Assembly (NCBI GenBank): GCA_018062505.1
Contig: JAGOSA010000004.1
Location: 1 to 44,758, forward strand
DNA length: 44,758 nt
DNA from: Minisyncoccota bacterium
Lineage (GTDB): Bacteria; Patescibacteriota; Minisyncoccia; Phycocordibacterales; UBA9973
Direction of reading: 5' to 3'
The notes beneath the pieces are model-generated. The model was not told the origin of the DNA. It searched no databases and saw only the letters and a program-made list of their open reading frames with translations. Positions 1 to 8,496 of this stretch are shown in pieces. The translations under genes and the position numbers were made by a program. The number at the start of each line of letters is the position of its first letter. Within the stretch, counting starts at the first letter, position 1.

Positions 1-154
1 CAATAGCTGCGATATCCTTCATTTTGACAGTTTGACCTGACATCTGGAGGACATGCAAAATAGCCGCAGTAAGAGTAGTCTTACCGTGGTCAACGTGACC
101 GATAGTTCCCACGTTTACATGGGGCTTCGAGCGATTAAATGCTTCTGTTGCCAT
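1..154 (-). CDS. tuf: Elongation factor Tu, N-terminal part (runs off the window)
   Basis: Only the first 51 codons are in the window; the rest lies to the left. The translation starts [20 protein letters not shown] and carries the P-loop GHVDHGKTT at about residues 19-27, the signature of EF-Tu, the GTPase that brings aminoacyl-tRNA to the ribosome. The ATG at 152-154 is the natural family start. It belongs to the same minus-strand str set as fusA, rpsG and rpsL, but here it is separated from fusA by about 8 kb. No Shine-Dalgarno sequence precedes it; a possible promoter and a small leader hairpin lie just upstream. Confidence 0.97.
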   Translation of the reverse strand, partial: MATEAFNRSKPHVNVGTIGHVDHGKTTLTAAILHVLQMSGQTVKMKDIAAI

Positions 155-202
155 ACGTTTGTATAGTGGTTCCGATACCCAGTGGGTACAGAACATATAT
201 TA

Positions 203-231
203 ATTATAAAAAATACGACTTAATTTATAAG
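203..231 (-). promoter_or_regulatory. Possible tuf promoter
   Basis: On the minus strand a perfect -10 TATAAT (203-208) is preceded, 17 bases away, by a poor -35 CTTATA. The predicted leader is about 40 bases and contains a small inverted repeat (ATACCC/GGGTAC, about 174-188). The -10 is clear; the -35 is weak. Confidence 0.4.
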
Positions 232-417
232 GGTTTTCTCCCTGATTGCCAGTTGGCAACCTGATTGCTTACCCGAGAGTCCATTACAGCTCGAGATTGC
301 AAACAAAAAACCGCGTTTGCGATTAAGCTCATACTATCAGAAAGAGCAAGCTTGTCAAATAAAGGGTTATTTAGTGTGTTTTGTGAGTTAGAGCAATATC
401 TGGAAAATACCAATTAG

Positions 418-447
418 GAAAAAAGATAGCCCCCTTTAAGGGGGCTT
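418..447 (-). terminator. Rho-independent terminator
   Basis: Stem AGCCCCCTT/AAGGGGGCT (428-446) followed on the minus strand by ATCTTTTTT. It ends the secreted-protein gene at 471-1247. Confidence 0.85.
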
Positions 448-470
448 ATCAATTAGTTAACTAGGAGCTT

Positions 471-1247
471 CTAAAGCTTCTGGGGTAAAGGATTTTGTTC
501 AGATTCTATTTTGTACATCTCTTCCATTACTAAGGCAAGATTTTCCAATATATCGTCGTCATCAACAGAGAAATATGAGGAAAAGTAGGTTTTTATGACA
601 TTATGCTTTGCATCTGGTCTTAGGTTTGCCTGTGAGACCAGAGAATTCATAAAATCCTGAAATTCCTTAGATTTATAAACCGCAAATATTGTTTCATTAT
701 ATATCTGACTTCTTGTTGATTTAACAATAGAATCTATCTCGCTTGGATCATAGCCACGGAGATAAGCTAAGCTTTCGAGCGTACTCGAGACGGTGATCAG
801 AGATGAGAAGAACCAGCCGAGAGAATCAACATAGGGACTCAAAACAAGAGTGCTGTTAAAGTAGTGGTTAAGAGACACAACGGTGATCGATTCTCCAGGA
901 AGCATGGCAAATACATGGATAGAGTCTGGTTTTGAACCAAACATCCCAGAAAGTGCACAGGATGCTGTAAATTCTGGGGCATCTTTAATAAACTTCCATT
1001 CTGCAACCATCAACTTATACGTCCAGTTGACGCTTTCGTTTTCAGTGAGGTCCAAGAGCCTTTTCAAATCTTGTCTCCACTGCTCTGCTACTTTATAGCG
1101 ACTCGATTTTATCTTTCTGTTAGAAAGACTATCGTCAGAGAAATGGAAACCTGCAGACTCAAACTCAAATCTAGGCTGCTGGGCAGAGACTGATGATTTC
1201 AAGCAAATTGAGCAGAAAATCATCAAAAGTAATATTGGTTTTTTCAT
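471..1247 (-). CDS. Secreted protein of unknown function
   Basis: 258 residues. The ATG at 1245-1247 gives a clean Sec signal peptide (MKKPILLLMIFCSICLKSS, cleavage probably after VSA), so I prefer it to the upstream TTG, which would add 21 residues without a signal shape. The mature part is soluble, mixed alpha/beta in feel, with no motif I recognise; it has a lone pair of cysteines in the first half and an acidic DDDD stretch near residue 235. It has its own terminator and lies between tuf and the giant secreted gene. It is probably exported across the cytoplasmic membrane; function unknown. Confidence 0.75.
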   Translation of the reverse strand: MKKPILLLMIFCSICLKSSVSAQQPRFEFESAGFHFSDDSLSNRKIKSSRYKVAEQWRQDLKRLLDLTENESVNWTYKLMVAEWKFIKDAPEFTASCALSGMFGSKPDSIHVFAMLPGESITVVSLNHYFNSTLVLSPYVDSLGWFFSSLITVSSTLESLAYLRGYDPSEIDSIVKSTRSQIYNETIFAVYKSKEFQDFMNSLVSQANLRPDAKHNVIKTYFSSYFSVDDDDILENLALVMEEMYKIESEQNPLPQKL

Positions 1248-1308
1248 GTGCTGTATGGTTTTGGTTTTTAAACATACTACTTCATTTTTAAAAAATGTCA
1301 ATACTAGC

Positions 1309-1331
1309 AAAAACCGACCCCTTGGGGCCGG
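1309..1331 (-). terminator. Rho-independent terminator of the giant secreted gene
   Basis: Minus-strand stem CCGGCCCC-AA-GGGGTCGG (1314-1331, one G-T pair) followed by TTTTTG. Confidence 0.8.
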
Positions 1332-1368
1332 ATTTTGCTTTTGCGTCTATTCCCTGAAATAGGGGTTA

Positions 1369-4300
1369 TTACTGAAGAATAAGGCTTGATTGGTCTGTCG
1401 AAAGGAAGCCGACTGAGCTGAGGAGGTGGAAAACAGTCATTGTCTGAACGTTTGCCGGCACAGTTATTGGCGACTCGTAGCTTGCCCATGCTGTAGAGGC
1501 AGGAGCTGGGGCAAGTTCTTGGTAGTCGTAAGCCCCGCTTGTAAGCTTGTACTCAACAATGACTGGAGTTTCTACGTCTGACTGGTACTTGTCGCTAAAG
1601 ATGTATGTCGATCCAGGCGTTACAGCGATCGGATCGAATGCCCATTTAGCATCACCATCAGTAAATGCTGTGATTTCAACTTTTGCTGCCTTAACGCCGT
1701 CAGTTCCAGCAATCGGATATGTGAAGATGCGAGTATTTGTTCCCCAGAAATCCTTGAACCAATTTGTCGGAATAGTTGTTCCTGTTTCAAACGAAGGATT
1801 GAGGATGAGGTTGTCCCCTGCTGGTGGTGGCGGTGGTGGTGGAGTTGTTGTGCCATCTGACAAAGTGTAATTGTCGACAGTGAGTGTTCCGACTGCATAA
1901 ATAATATGGAATACAGTCGCTGAGACAGTTCCTGCTGGCGCAGTGAATGTTGCATTTCCTTGCGCCCAGTTTGCGGCAACAGGGAGCGTTGCTATCGTGT
2001 CATAGCTTGCAGCACCGCTCGCATTTGTATATCGAACAACGAGTTGTGTTTGAACTGTCGCTTTGTAGTAATTGCTGAATGTGTACTCTGTTCCTGCAGT
2101 TACAGCAACATCATTGAAGAACCACTTCGCGTCGCCGCTTGTGTATGCAGTTGTATTTACTGTTGCAGCTTTTGCTCCGTCTTGTCCGGCAACAGGATAC
2201 GTAAATGTTGTTGTATTAGTTCCCCACTTGTTGCTCAACCAATTTGCTGGATTTGATCCATTCGCAGTTTCGAGTGAAGGGTTTGCAACAAGGTTTGTGC
2301 CAGTTGGCGGAGGAGTTGTCGTATTGTCGACAGTCACATTGATAATCTGGCGGCTATTGTTGCCGACAGCATCGCGAGCTGTGACCTTGAGGGCATGTGG
2401 GCCATTTGAAAGTGTTGTTGTGTCGAGTTGCTGCGTGTAAGGGATTGGCATTTCTGCACCAAGCGGCGTACCGTCGACTGCGTAGAAAATCCAAGCTTGT
2501 CCCGAGTTATCTGTAACGTTTGAAGTAAGAGTGACTGTCCCTGAAATTGTTGCGCCATCGAGCGGAGCAGTGAAAGCTGCAACTGGAGGAATGATTTCAT
2601 TTGGAGTTCCAGTTCCACTTTGGTACAGCTTTGCGTTGTCTATTTCCATGGTCGCAACTGTACTGATTTCATGCATGAGAGTGACACTAACCACGTTTAC
2701 AGGACCAACAAATGTTGCTGTAACAAATGTCCAGTTTGCCGCTGCTGGAATTTCTTTTTTCAATCCGAAGTAGTGTTCGCTGCCATCAGCAAATGTGTAG
2801 CGTCCGATGATATCAGAGATTGTACTGCCTTTGTAGTAGCCTTCGTATGTGTACTGGATTCCTTGAGAAATCGGCACTTCATTGAACTGCCATCGAGCAT
2901 TGCCGTCAGCACCTGATGGATAGTTAGTGATTGCGATACCAGCTGCTTTGCCGCCATCAACGCCAACTGTTGGATACGTGAATGTCGTCGTGATGCCGCC
3001 GACTGAAGTCGGTGTCCAGCTTGCAGGATTTGCGCCGTTCGCTGTTTCCATAAAACCGTTTGCGATCAAGTTTGGCTGTGGTGGTGGCGTTGTTGTGCCG
3101 TCAGTCAAAGAGTAATTGTCGACAGCAAGATTTCCATTTGCTTTGATGACATGGAGAACAGTCATTTTCGCCGCGCCCGCTGGAGGCGTAATTGTTTTTG
3201 TATTTTGTGCCCATGTTGCAGAAACTGGAACATTACCGAGGCTGACATATGAAACTGCGCCTGCCGCTGTTGTGTAGCGAACGACGAGTTCAGTAATGAC
3301 ACTTGATTGGTAGTAGTTTGAGAAAGTATACGCAGTGCCTGGAGTAACATTTACATCGTTGAAGAACCACTTCGCGTCGCCGCTTGTGCGTCCTGTCATT
3401 GTGATCGATGCGCCCTTTGTGCCATCTTGCGCTGCAGCTGGATACGTAAATGTTGTAGTTGATGTTCCCCACTTATTTTTCTGCCAATCTTGAGGAAGGG
3501 TGCCTGTTCCTGCAGTTTCAACTGAAGGATTTGCAATCAAGTTTGTAACAACTGGAGGCGGTGGAGTTGTCGTGCCATCAGTCAAAGAAAAAGTATCGAC
3601 TGTAAGTGTTCCATTCTGATCAATCAAATGGAAAATCGCAAGCGTGCGAACATCAGCTGGAGTGTGATAGACAACATTTGTTTGTGCCCATGGAGTCGAA
3701 GCTGGCATCACTGCAAGTTCTGTATATGTTGTTATGTCGTTGATATCAGTTGATGCAGCAACAATACGTGTTGGAACATTCGACTGGTATCGATCGGTGA
3801 AAGTGTAGTCTTTATTTGGATCAGCATGTACTGGATCGAAACCCCACTTCGCGTCGCCGCTTGCGTGCGCGGCAACAGTTACTTTTGCTGCGCGAGAATT
3901 TGCGCCGTCATAGCCAGCGACTGGATACGTAAATGTTGTTGTGCTTGTTCCCCACTTGTAGCTATTCCAAGTAAACGGAATCGCTGGATTTGCAGGATCT
4001 GCAGTTTCGAATGAAGGATTTTGAATAAGGTTACTACCAGGAGCTGCACCGTTACTCAAATAAATGTTAACGCTAGTTTTTGCAATTGCGCCACCAGCAT
4101 CAGTTGCAGTGAGTTCCATTTCTGTGTAGACAGCTGGATCGCCGTGATCAGGAGCCGTAAATTGGAATGTTGTTCCTGTGTGCGTTTCAAGAACGTGCGT
4201 GTGCGTATTGTGGTGAAGAATTGCGCGCCACGACAAAGCAGAAGCTGGAAGTGTTCCAGAGTCAGGATCAGTTGCGCTACCAGTGACCGTCAAAACTTGG

Positions 4301-5892
4301 CCTGGGAAATAGAGGTCGCCGCTTTCAGGAGAAGTGATTGTCGGAACAGGAGCTCTGTTGCCGGCAAATATCGTAATGCTTTTTATATTGATGCCGCCGA
4401 GACCATCACTTACACTAAGCGTCGCTGTGTATGTTCCAGCAGTTGTATAAACGTGCGATGGATTAGCTGCAGTGCTTGTCGCAGTGTTGTCGCCGAAATT
4501 CCAAAGGTATGTAATAGGATTGCCGTCTGGGTCGCCTGATCCTGTTGAAGAAAACTGAACGTTGAGCGGAAGAGACCCAGAAGTTGGTGTTGCTGCAATC
4601 TGCGCAACAGGCTGTCTGTTGCCAAGCGTATAAATGAAGCGTCGGAGTTCTCCTGTGTAAATAGAAATAAAGTAAATGTATCCGTCTGGACCAACAGCAT
4701 AATCAACTGGACCATTGGCGCCATCAGTATCAGTCATGACATCTGTCGCACCAGTGAAAACATCATTCGCACCCATGTCGAGTGTCTTCATCCAGTTGAG
4801 AGCGAAGTCGCCGAAGAAAAATTTATTGTTGTATGAAGCTGGATAGACATTTCCTGTAGGGAAAACGCCAGCAGTAACTGAACCGCCAGCAGTTTGACTG
4901 TGGACGTATGTGTAGACAGGATTGACGTAGTTTGCCGCTGTACAACCATAGCTTGTCGCATTGTTTCCTTCTCGGCATGGCCAACCGTAGTTGCTGCCAG
5001 CTGTTGCGATATTTATTTCTTCCCAAGTATCCCAGCCGACATCGCCAACATAGATTGCTCCTGTTGTTGGTCGGAAGTTAAAGCGGAAAGCATTACGGAA
5101 GCCATATGCAAAAACTTTTGAGCGATTTGCATTTGGATTGCCATTGTAAAAAGGGTTATCAGCTGGAGCTGTTCCGTCAGTATTGATGCGGAGCAATTTG
5201 CCGTTGAGGCTGTCTAGGTTCTGTGAGCGAAGTGCACGCGGATCAGCAATATCGAAAGCTGCACCATCGCCGAGTGTTGCATAGAGCTTGCCGTCTGGAC
5301 CAAAGTGTAAGCCACCAGAGCTGTGTGAAGAAGAGTCAGATGCCACACAGTCAGTTCCAAGCGGATAGTTTTCGCAAGACGGAGTTGCTGCACTGCCGCC
5401 CACCGAACCGACAAGGACAAGCTTTGTTCCTTCATTTGCAGTGTCGCCGTTTACTGTAAGTCGCACGATGCGCGCTGTTTTTGCTGCAGTGAAATTTGCA
5501 CCTGGAGTATTTTCGTAAGTGTATGAGAGGTAGATGTACTTGTTCGTAGCAAAGTTAGGGTCAACTGCTATACCGATCAAACCACGGTCAGCATACGTGT
5601 TGATGTCAGTGAGCTGAACGAGAGGAGCTGTGAGGAGTACACCATTTTTAATGACGCGAACTGCACCCGATTTTTCTGCCACAAAAATGCGGCCATCTTG
5701 AGTGAACGCCATCGATGTCGGATAGTTGAGCCCGCCAACGATTGTTTCCGTGTCAAAACCTGCCGGCAAAGCTGCCTGTGCAGTGAGTGGCATCAGGGCG
5801 ACATCGCCCAAAATAAAGACAGCAATCAATATACTTGTTGCTACTCGGCTTGCTATTTTGCTTAAAATGCTCGAAAAAGACCCTTTTTTCAT
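1369..5892 (-). CDS. Giant secreted sugar-dehydrogenase-like protein with PKD and five lectin-like repeats
   Basis: 1507 residues. An N-terminal signal/anchor (about 18-40, ending TAQA-A) is followed by a beta-propeller of the glucose/sorbosone dehydrogenase (PQQ-type) family, about 45-420, with family landmarks such as GLRRIN-like GKLLRINTDG, AYGFRNAFRF and NYGWPCREG. Then a PKD domain (about 425-512), an adjoining beta domain seen in this family (about 515-615, HHNTHTH), and five copies of a roughly 150-residue beta module starting near 619, 781, 940, 1198 and 1357, each opening N-L-I-x-N-P-S-x-E-T and joined by T-rich poly-proline linkers (TPPPP). An Ig-like domain (about 1098-1195) splits copies 3 and 4. 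The repeats look like carbohydrate-binding modules. The enzyme domain is probably catalytic outside the cell, but PQQ binding was not checked residue by residue. No transmembrane segment or cell-wall anchor is visible at the C-terminus. Confidence 0.85.
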   Translation of the reverse strand: MKKGSFSSILSKIASRVATSILIAVFILGDVALMPLTAQAALPAGFDTETIVGGLNYPTSMAFTQDGRIFVAEKSGAVRVIKNGVLLTAPLVQLTDINTYADRGLIGIAVDPNFATNKYIYLSYTYENTPGANFTAAKTARIVRLTVNGDTANEGTKLVLVGSVGGSAATPSCENYPLGTDCVASDSSSHSSGGLHFGPDGKLYATLGDGAAFDIADPRALRSQNLDSLNGKLLRINTDGTAPADNPFYNGNPNANRSKVFAYGFRNAFRFNFRPTTGAIYVGDVGWDTWEEINIATAGSNYGWPCREGNNATSYGCTAANYVNPVYTYVHSQTAGGSVTAGVFPTGNVYPASYNNKFFFGDFALNWMKTLDMGANDVFTGATDVMTDTDGANGPVDYAVGPDGYIYFISIYTGELRRFIYTLGNRQPVAQIAATPTSGSLPLNVQFSSTGSGDPDGNPITYLWNFGDNTATSTAANPSHVYTTAGTYTATLSVSDGLGGINIKSITIFAGNRAPVPTITSPESGDLYFPGQVLTVTGSATDPDSGTLPASALSWRAILHHNTHTHVLETHTGTTFQFTAPDHGDPAVYTEMELTATDAGGAIAKTSVNIYLSNGAAPGSNLIQNPSFETADPANPAIPFTWNSYKWGTSTTTFTYPVAGYDGANSRAAKVTVAAHASGDAKWGFDPVHADPNKDYTFTDRYQSNVPTRIVAASTDINDITTYTELAVMPASTPWAQTNVVYHTPADVRTLAIFHLIDQNGTLTVDTFSLTDGTTTPPPPVVTNLIANPSVETAGTGTLPQDWQKNKWGTSTTTFTYPAAAQDGTKGASITMTGRTSGDAKWFFNDVNVTPGTAYTFSNYYQSSVITELVVRYTTAAGAVSYVSLGNVPVSATWAQNTKTITPPAGAAKMTVLHVIKANGNLAVDNYSLTDGTTTPPPQPNLIANGFMETANGANPASWTPTSVGGITTTFTYPTVGVDGGKAAGIAITNYPSGADGNARWQFNEVPISQGIQYTYEGYYKGSTISDIIGRYTFADGSEHYFGLKKEIPAAANWTFVTATFVGPVNVVSVTLMHEISTVATMEIDNAKLYQSGTGTPNEIIPPVAAFTAPLDGATISGTVTLTSNVTDNSGQAWIFYAVDGTPLGAEMPIPYTQQLDTTTLSNGPHALKVTARDAVGNNSRQIINVTVDNTTTPPPTGTNLVANPSLETANGSNPANWLSNKWGTNTTTFTYPVAGQDGAKAATVNTTAYTSGDAKWFFNDVAVTAGTEYTFSNYYKATVQTQLVVRYTNASGAASYDTIATLPVAANWAQGNATFTAPAGTVSATVFHIIYAVGTLTVDNYTLSDGTTTPPPPPPPAGDNLILNPSFETGTTIPTNWFKDFWGTNTRIFTYPIAGTDGVKAAKVEITAFTDGDAKWAFDPIAVTPGSTYIFSDKYQSDVETPVIVEYKLTSGAYDYQELAPAPASTAWASYESPITVPANVQTMTVFHLLSSVGFLSTDQSSLILQ

Positions 5893-5947
5893 GTGGTTTA
5901 TGGTAATTACTTATAAAATAGAATAAACTCCCCCTCTGTCTTGCAAC

Positions 5948-5976
5948 ATGCTACCGGCCAAAGAGCAATGTGTCAA
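5948..5976 (-). promoter_or_regulatory. Promoter of the giant secreted gene
   Basis: Minus strand: consensus -35 TTGACA (5971-5976), 17-base spacer, -10 TAGCAT (5948-5953), leaving a leader of roughly 50 bases. Confidence 0.65.
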
Positions 5977-6016
5977 GTTTTTGCCACCATGACAATTATA
6001 TACATTACTAAAAAGA

Positions 6017-6040
6017 AAACTGGCCTATATTAGGCCAGTT
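6017..6040 (-). terminator. Terminator overlapping the end of the SDR gene
   Basis: Stem AACTGGCCTA/TAGGCCAGTT with minus-strand TTTTCTTTTT after it. The last codons (…GTGLI) and the stop codon at 6025-6027 form part of the hairpin. Confidence 0.85.
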
Positions 6041-6744
6041 CCTGCGAGCAATATTGCGCCAGCTTCTTTTGGTTTCATTACTGTATTCCAATCTATTTCA
6101 ACACCGACAGTCTCGAGAGTAAATTCTCTTTGAGCCATAAGAGTATCAATAAGTGGTGCTTCATAGAGAAATATGTTCTTATAGAGACCACTTTCAATCA
6201 TTGATGTTGTTTCATCGCTTACTTCCTTCATGGAAAGCACGTAACCTTCTTCCTTAAACCCAGTAGTAAGATTGAGGCGAAGCGGATCGTCCTCTTTGAA
6301 TTGTGCAGCCTGAGAGCTAACAACGCCCATCATAATATTTGCCAGATGGTCGCCGTAGATTTCTCCTAACGCTTTCCAAATTGTTAGCTTGGTTTTGACG
6401 TTAGCATGATAGAGATCAGCTTTTACTTGTTCTGCACTCTTCATTTCCGCGCCTTTTCGCTTGTCATTATCCCAGCCAAATGCGCCAGCTGTCAGAATAA
6501 TAGAATTGAACATAATGTTTTTGTCGCGGAAATTCCGGAACATGGCATTTACCACATCCTGATCGCCAAGGTCAGAAACCTGAAGCACTTCAACATCTAC
6601 CAGTCCTGCAAAGAGGATTTTTGTTTCTTCGTACTTTCGGACAGGAGCAATGATTTTCCATTCTCCGGTTTTCGAAAGCTCACGAATGACAGCTTCGCCG
6701 ATTCCGCCGTTGCCGCCCGTTACTAAAGCAATTTTCTTTTCCAT
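6025..6744 (-). CDS. Short-chain dehydrogenase/reductase (SDR) family protein
   Basis: 239 residues, the usual size of a classical SDR. The N-terminus is a Rossmann nucleotide-binding site with TGGNGGIGEA at about 9-18; the ILTAGAFG segment near 82-89 corresponds to the family NNAG motif. The catalytic Tyr-x3-Lys is not intact: the matching segment reads GYVLSMK, with the Lys one residue later than usual, and the partner Ser may be in VVSSQAA. It therefore may be a divergent reductase or a non-catalytic nucleotide-binding relative. Substrate unknown. It stands alone, with a terminator built into its 3' end. Confidence 0.8.
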   Translation of the reverse strand: MEKKIALVTGGNGGIGEAVIRELSKTGEWKIIAPVRKYEETKILFAGLVDVEVLQVSDLGDQDVVNAMFRNFRDKNIMFNSIILTAGAFGWDNDKRKGAEMKSAEQVKADLYHANVKTKLTIWKALGEIYGDHLANIMMGVVSSQAAQFKEDDPLRLNLTTGFKEEGYVLSMKEVSDETTSMIESGLYKNIFLYEAPLIDTLMAQREFTLETVGVEIDWNTVMKPKEAGAILLAGTGLI

Positions 6745-6793
6745 AGAATGTTATTTTACCCTAAGCTACCACGAAGGCACTAATAAACAAAAC

Positions 6794-6817
6794 AAAATCC
6801 CTCGCAAAAGGGACTTT
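6794..6817 (-). terminator. Rho-independent terminator
   Basis: Minus-strand stem AAAGTCCCT/AGGGATTTT followed by GTTTTG; ends the 6845-7321 gene. Confidence 0.7.
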
Positions 6818-6844
6818 GTAAACTACGTGCTTTGGCAAAAATGG

Positions 6845-7321
6845 CTAGATTCGATCCCATTCACCGTTGACGCAACCGCCAGTGACAGTCATCGTAAAGC
6901 CAGTTCGAGGATTTGTTATTGTCATATTGTTCGATTCAGTATTGCAGCAGTTTACTGTTGAATTAAACCCAGGTGCCATGCCGCAATTGATTGGCTCGAG
7001 CATTGGCGAGATCGTCGTGCCGTCGATAGTCGTTCTTGGAAAACGCATTGTAAATCTTTTTGTATCCTTTGTTATAGTCTTCAGGTCAACGCTCGCAGTA
7101 ATCTTGCTCGGATCAAAACGGTATACGTTTGTAGCGCCGACTTTCGCGAGAGCGTTGGTTGCACTATCAAATGTCTGATTAATAGCCACATTGCCTGCAT
7201 TTGACGAAAGCGATACTGCTGCGCCCTGCTCTGCGCTTTTCATTGAACCCTTGAGCACGTATCCAGCGACAAAACCGACGACAAGCATGAGAATAATGGT
7301 GATTACTATGTTCTTTTTCAT
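6845..7321 (-). CDS. Membrane-anchored protein, pilin-like layout (paralogue of the 7896-8366 product)
   Basis: 158 residues. The ATG at 7319-7321 starts MKKN and one transmembrane helix (about 4-24); the upstream TTG is rejected because it would bury that helix. The outer domain (about 25-158) is small and beta-rich with four cysteines near the end (NC, NCC, GGC). It shares with the 7896-8366 protein an EQGAA motif just after the helix and a central DGTT-x-SP-x-LE-x-NC block, so the two are paralogues. The short hydrophobic N-terminus plus a small outer domain resembles minor pilins, but no G-E prepilin cleavage site is visible. Probably faces outward. Confidence 0.75.
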   Translation of the reverse strand: MKKNIVITIILMLVVGFVAGYVLKGSMKSAEQGAAVSLSSNAGNVAINQTFDSATNALAKVGATNVYRFDPSKITASVDLKTITKDTKRFTMRFPRTTIDGTTISPMLEPINCGMAPGFNSTVNCCNTESNNMTITNPRTGFTMTVTGGCVNGEWDRI

Positions 7322-7360
7322 ATGATTAAATATACAATTTTTTAATAATACAGACAAAAA

Positions 7361-7741
7361 CTAGAATCCAACTTGTACGCAAGTTGATGACTCTGTGATA
7401 ATCCATGGTTGATTTATCTCAGTGCTATAGAGAGTGCCTGTACTTTCGCCATTATTTCGGCAGTAGTACATGTAGCTATTTGGCATGACTCCTGCTTGAT
7501 TAAAGGCACTTGTCATTGCTTCGCGCATAGCAGTATTTGTTTTTTCATCAGACCAAACTTGAGTAGATTTACCTGCCTTGAGATTATCTGCTATTGCTGC
7601 GTCAGTTGTTTTGTATGTAACTGCAGCGGCCTCGAGGCCTGAATCATATTTCGATTCGATCATGCTGATAGCAAGCCCTACCAAAACGATAAAGATAATA
7701 ATGAGTATCGGAAGCTTTCTGCGATTGTTTGTTGGTGCCAT
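7361..7741 (-). CDS. Membrane-anchored small protein
   Basis: 126 residues: short basic N-terminus (NNRRK), one transmembrane helix (about 10-28), then an outer domain of about 95 residues with two cysteines (YYC and TCVQVGF). It lies 39 bases upstream of the 6845-7321 gene on the same strand and is probably co-transcribed with it. It has the same layout as its two neighbours, but I could not find their DGTT-x-SP block in it. Function unknown; the trio may form one surface complex. Confidence 0.7.
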   Translation of the reverse strand: MAPTNNRRKLPILIIIFIVLVGLAISMIESKYDSGLEAAAVTYKTTDAAIADNLKAGKSTQVWSDEKTNTAMREAMTSAFNQAGVMPNSYMYYCRNNGESTGTLYSTEINQPWIITESSTCVQVGF

Positions 7742-7851
7742 AAATATCTACGATAAATTGATATACCTTATTCTATGACGAAACTGGATATTATCAGCCA
7801 ACTCCCTGTGTAAAAACAATTTGCTTTGATAATAAAAAATGCCAAAACAAA

Positions 7852-7876
7852 AACCGTCTAGAGTTGGACGGTTTTT
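7852..7876 (-). terminator. Rho-independent terminator
   Basis: Stem AACCGTC/GACGGTT with T-runs on both sides; downstream of the 7896-8366 gene on the minus strand. Confidence 0.75.
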
Positions 7877-7895
7877 TGCTTAATAACACCAATTT

Positions 7896-8366
7896 TTATG
7901 CGAGTGGATCGCCATATGTACATGTCCCAGTTCCACCATTACCCGATGCATACGTATAGCTTGAGCCGACTGTTTGAGTTGCGCCAGTATGGATATAACT
8001 AAAATGGAATGTCATGCCATCGGCACGGAATGTGCAGTTAACTATTTGATTCTCTAGTGGAGAGGTTGTTGTTCCATCGTTTATCCTTACTTCTGAAAGA
8101 GCCTTTGTGGCAATCGAGGTCCCTGCTTTTGTTTTTTCTGAAAGCAAGCTCAACTGAAATTTTGCTGCTCCGAGATATGCTGCATCATAAATTTCTTGGC
8201 TTGGAATCTTGCTAGGGTTATCCTTGATAATAACTTGTGATTTTATGAGCGCTGTACCAATGGCGGCACCCTGCTCAGATCCTAATTTCCTATTTTGAAA
8301 AAACAAAATACCAATGATTACCAATAGAACAATTATTACTACAGCTGCAAGGGACTTCTTTTTCAT
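7896..8366 (-). CDS. Membrane-anchored protein, paralogue of the 6845-7321 product
   Basis: 156 residues: MKKK start, one transmembrane helix (about 6-25), then an outer domain. The motif SEQGAA follows the helix and the block DGTTTSPLENQIVNC sits at about 97-111, matching the 6845-7321 protein in order and spacing. The C-terminus is rich in Gly, Ser, Thr and Tyr (SSYTYASGNGGTGTC). One cysteine pair could form a disulfide. It has its own terminator, so it may be expressed separately from the other two. Function unknown. Confidence 0.75.
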   Translation of the reverse strand: MKKKSLAAVVIIVLLVIIGILFFQNRKLGSEQGAAIGTALIKSQVIIKDNPSKIPSQEIYDAAYLGAAKFQLSLLSEKTKAGTSIATKALSEVRINDGTTTSPLENQIVNCTFRADGMTFHFSYIHTGATQTVGSSYTYASGNGGTGTCTYGDPLA

Positions 8367-8440
8367 GAATGAATTCTTGATTAATTATATAAGGTAAATA
8401 TAGCAAAATGCTTGCTAATAACCATATTCTATTTGTTAAT

Positions 8441-8474
8441 AACAAAACCGCCATCTTTCGATGGCGGTTTTGTT
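8441..8474 (-). terminator. fusA terminator
   Basis: Perfect 15-bp stem AACAAAACCGCCATC with a 4-base loop, ending in a T-rich arm; directly after the fusA stop. Confidence 0.9.
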
Positions 8475-8496
8475 AAAAATCCTATTCTAACTAGTT

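Larger units (their letters stand above)
155..470. other. Gene-poor stretch between tuf and the next gene
   Basis: I see no convincing gene here. It holds the possible tuf promoter, a short palindrome TTGCCAGTTGGCAA (246-259) and, at the right end, the terminator of the neighbouring gene. A 62-codon reading frame on the minus strand begins with TTG and has no recognisable content, so I do not call it. Confidence 0.5.

Noticed and set aside
225-413. 62-codon frame between tuf and the next gene
   Set aside because: TTG start, no promoter or ribosome site, no conserved look; sits on the possible tuf promoter.
4021-4539. 172-codon frame on the plus strand within the giant gene
   Set aside because: Cys/Arg-rich nonsense typical of the reverse strand of a repetitive gene.
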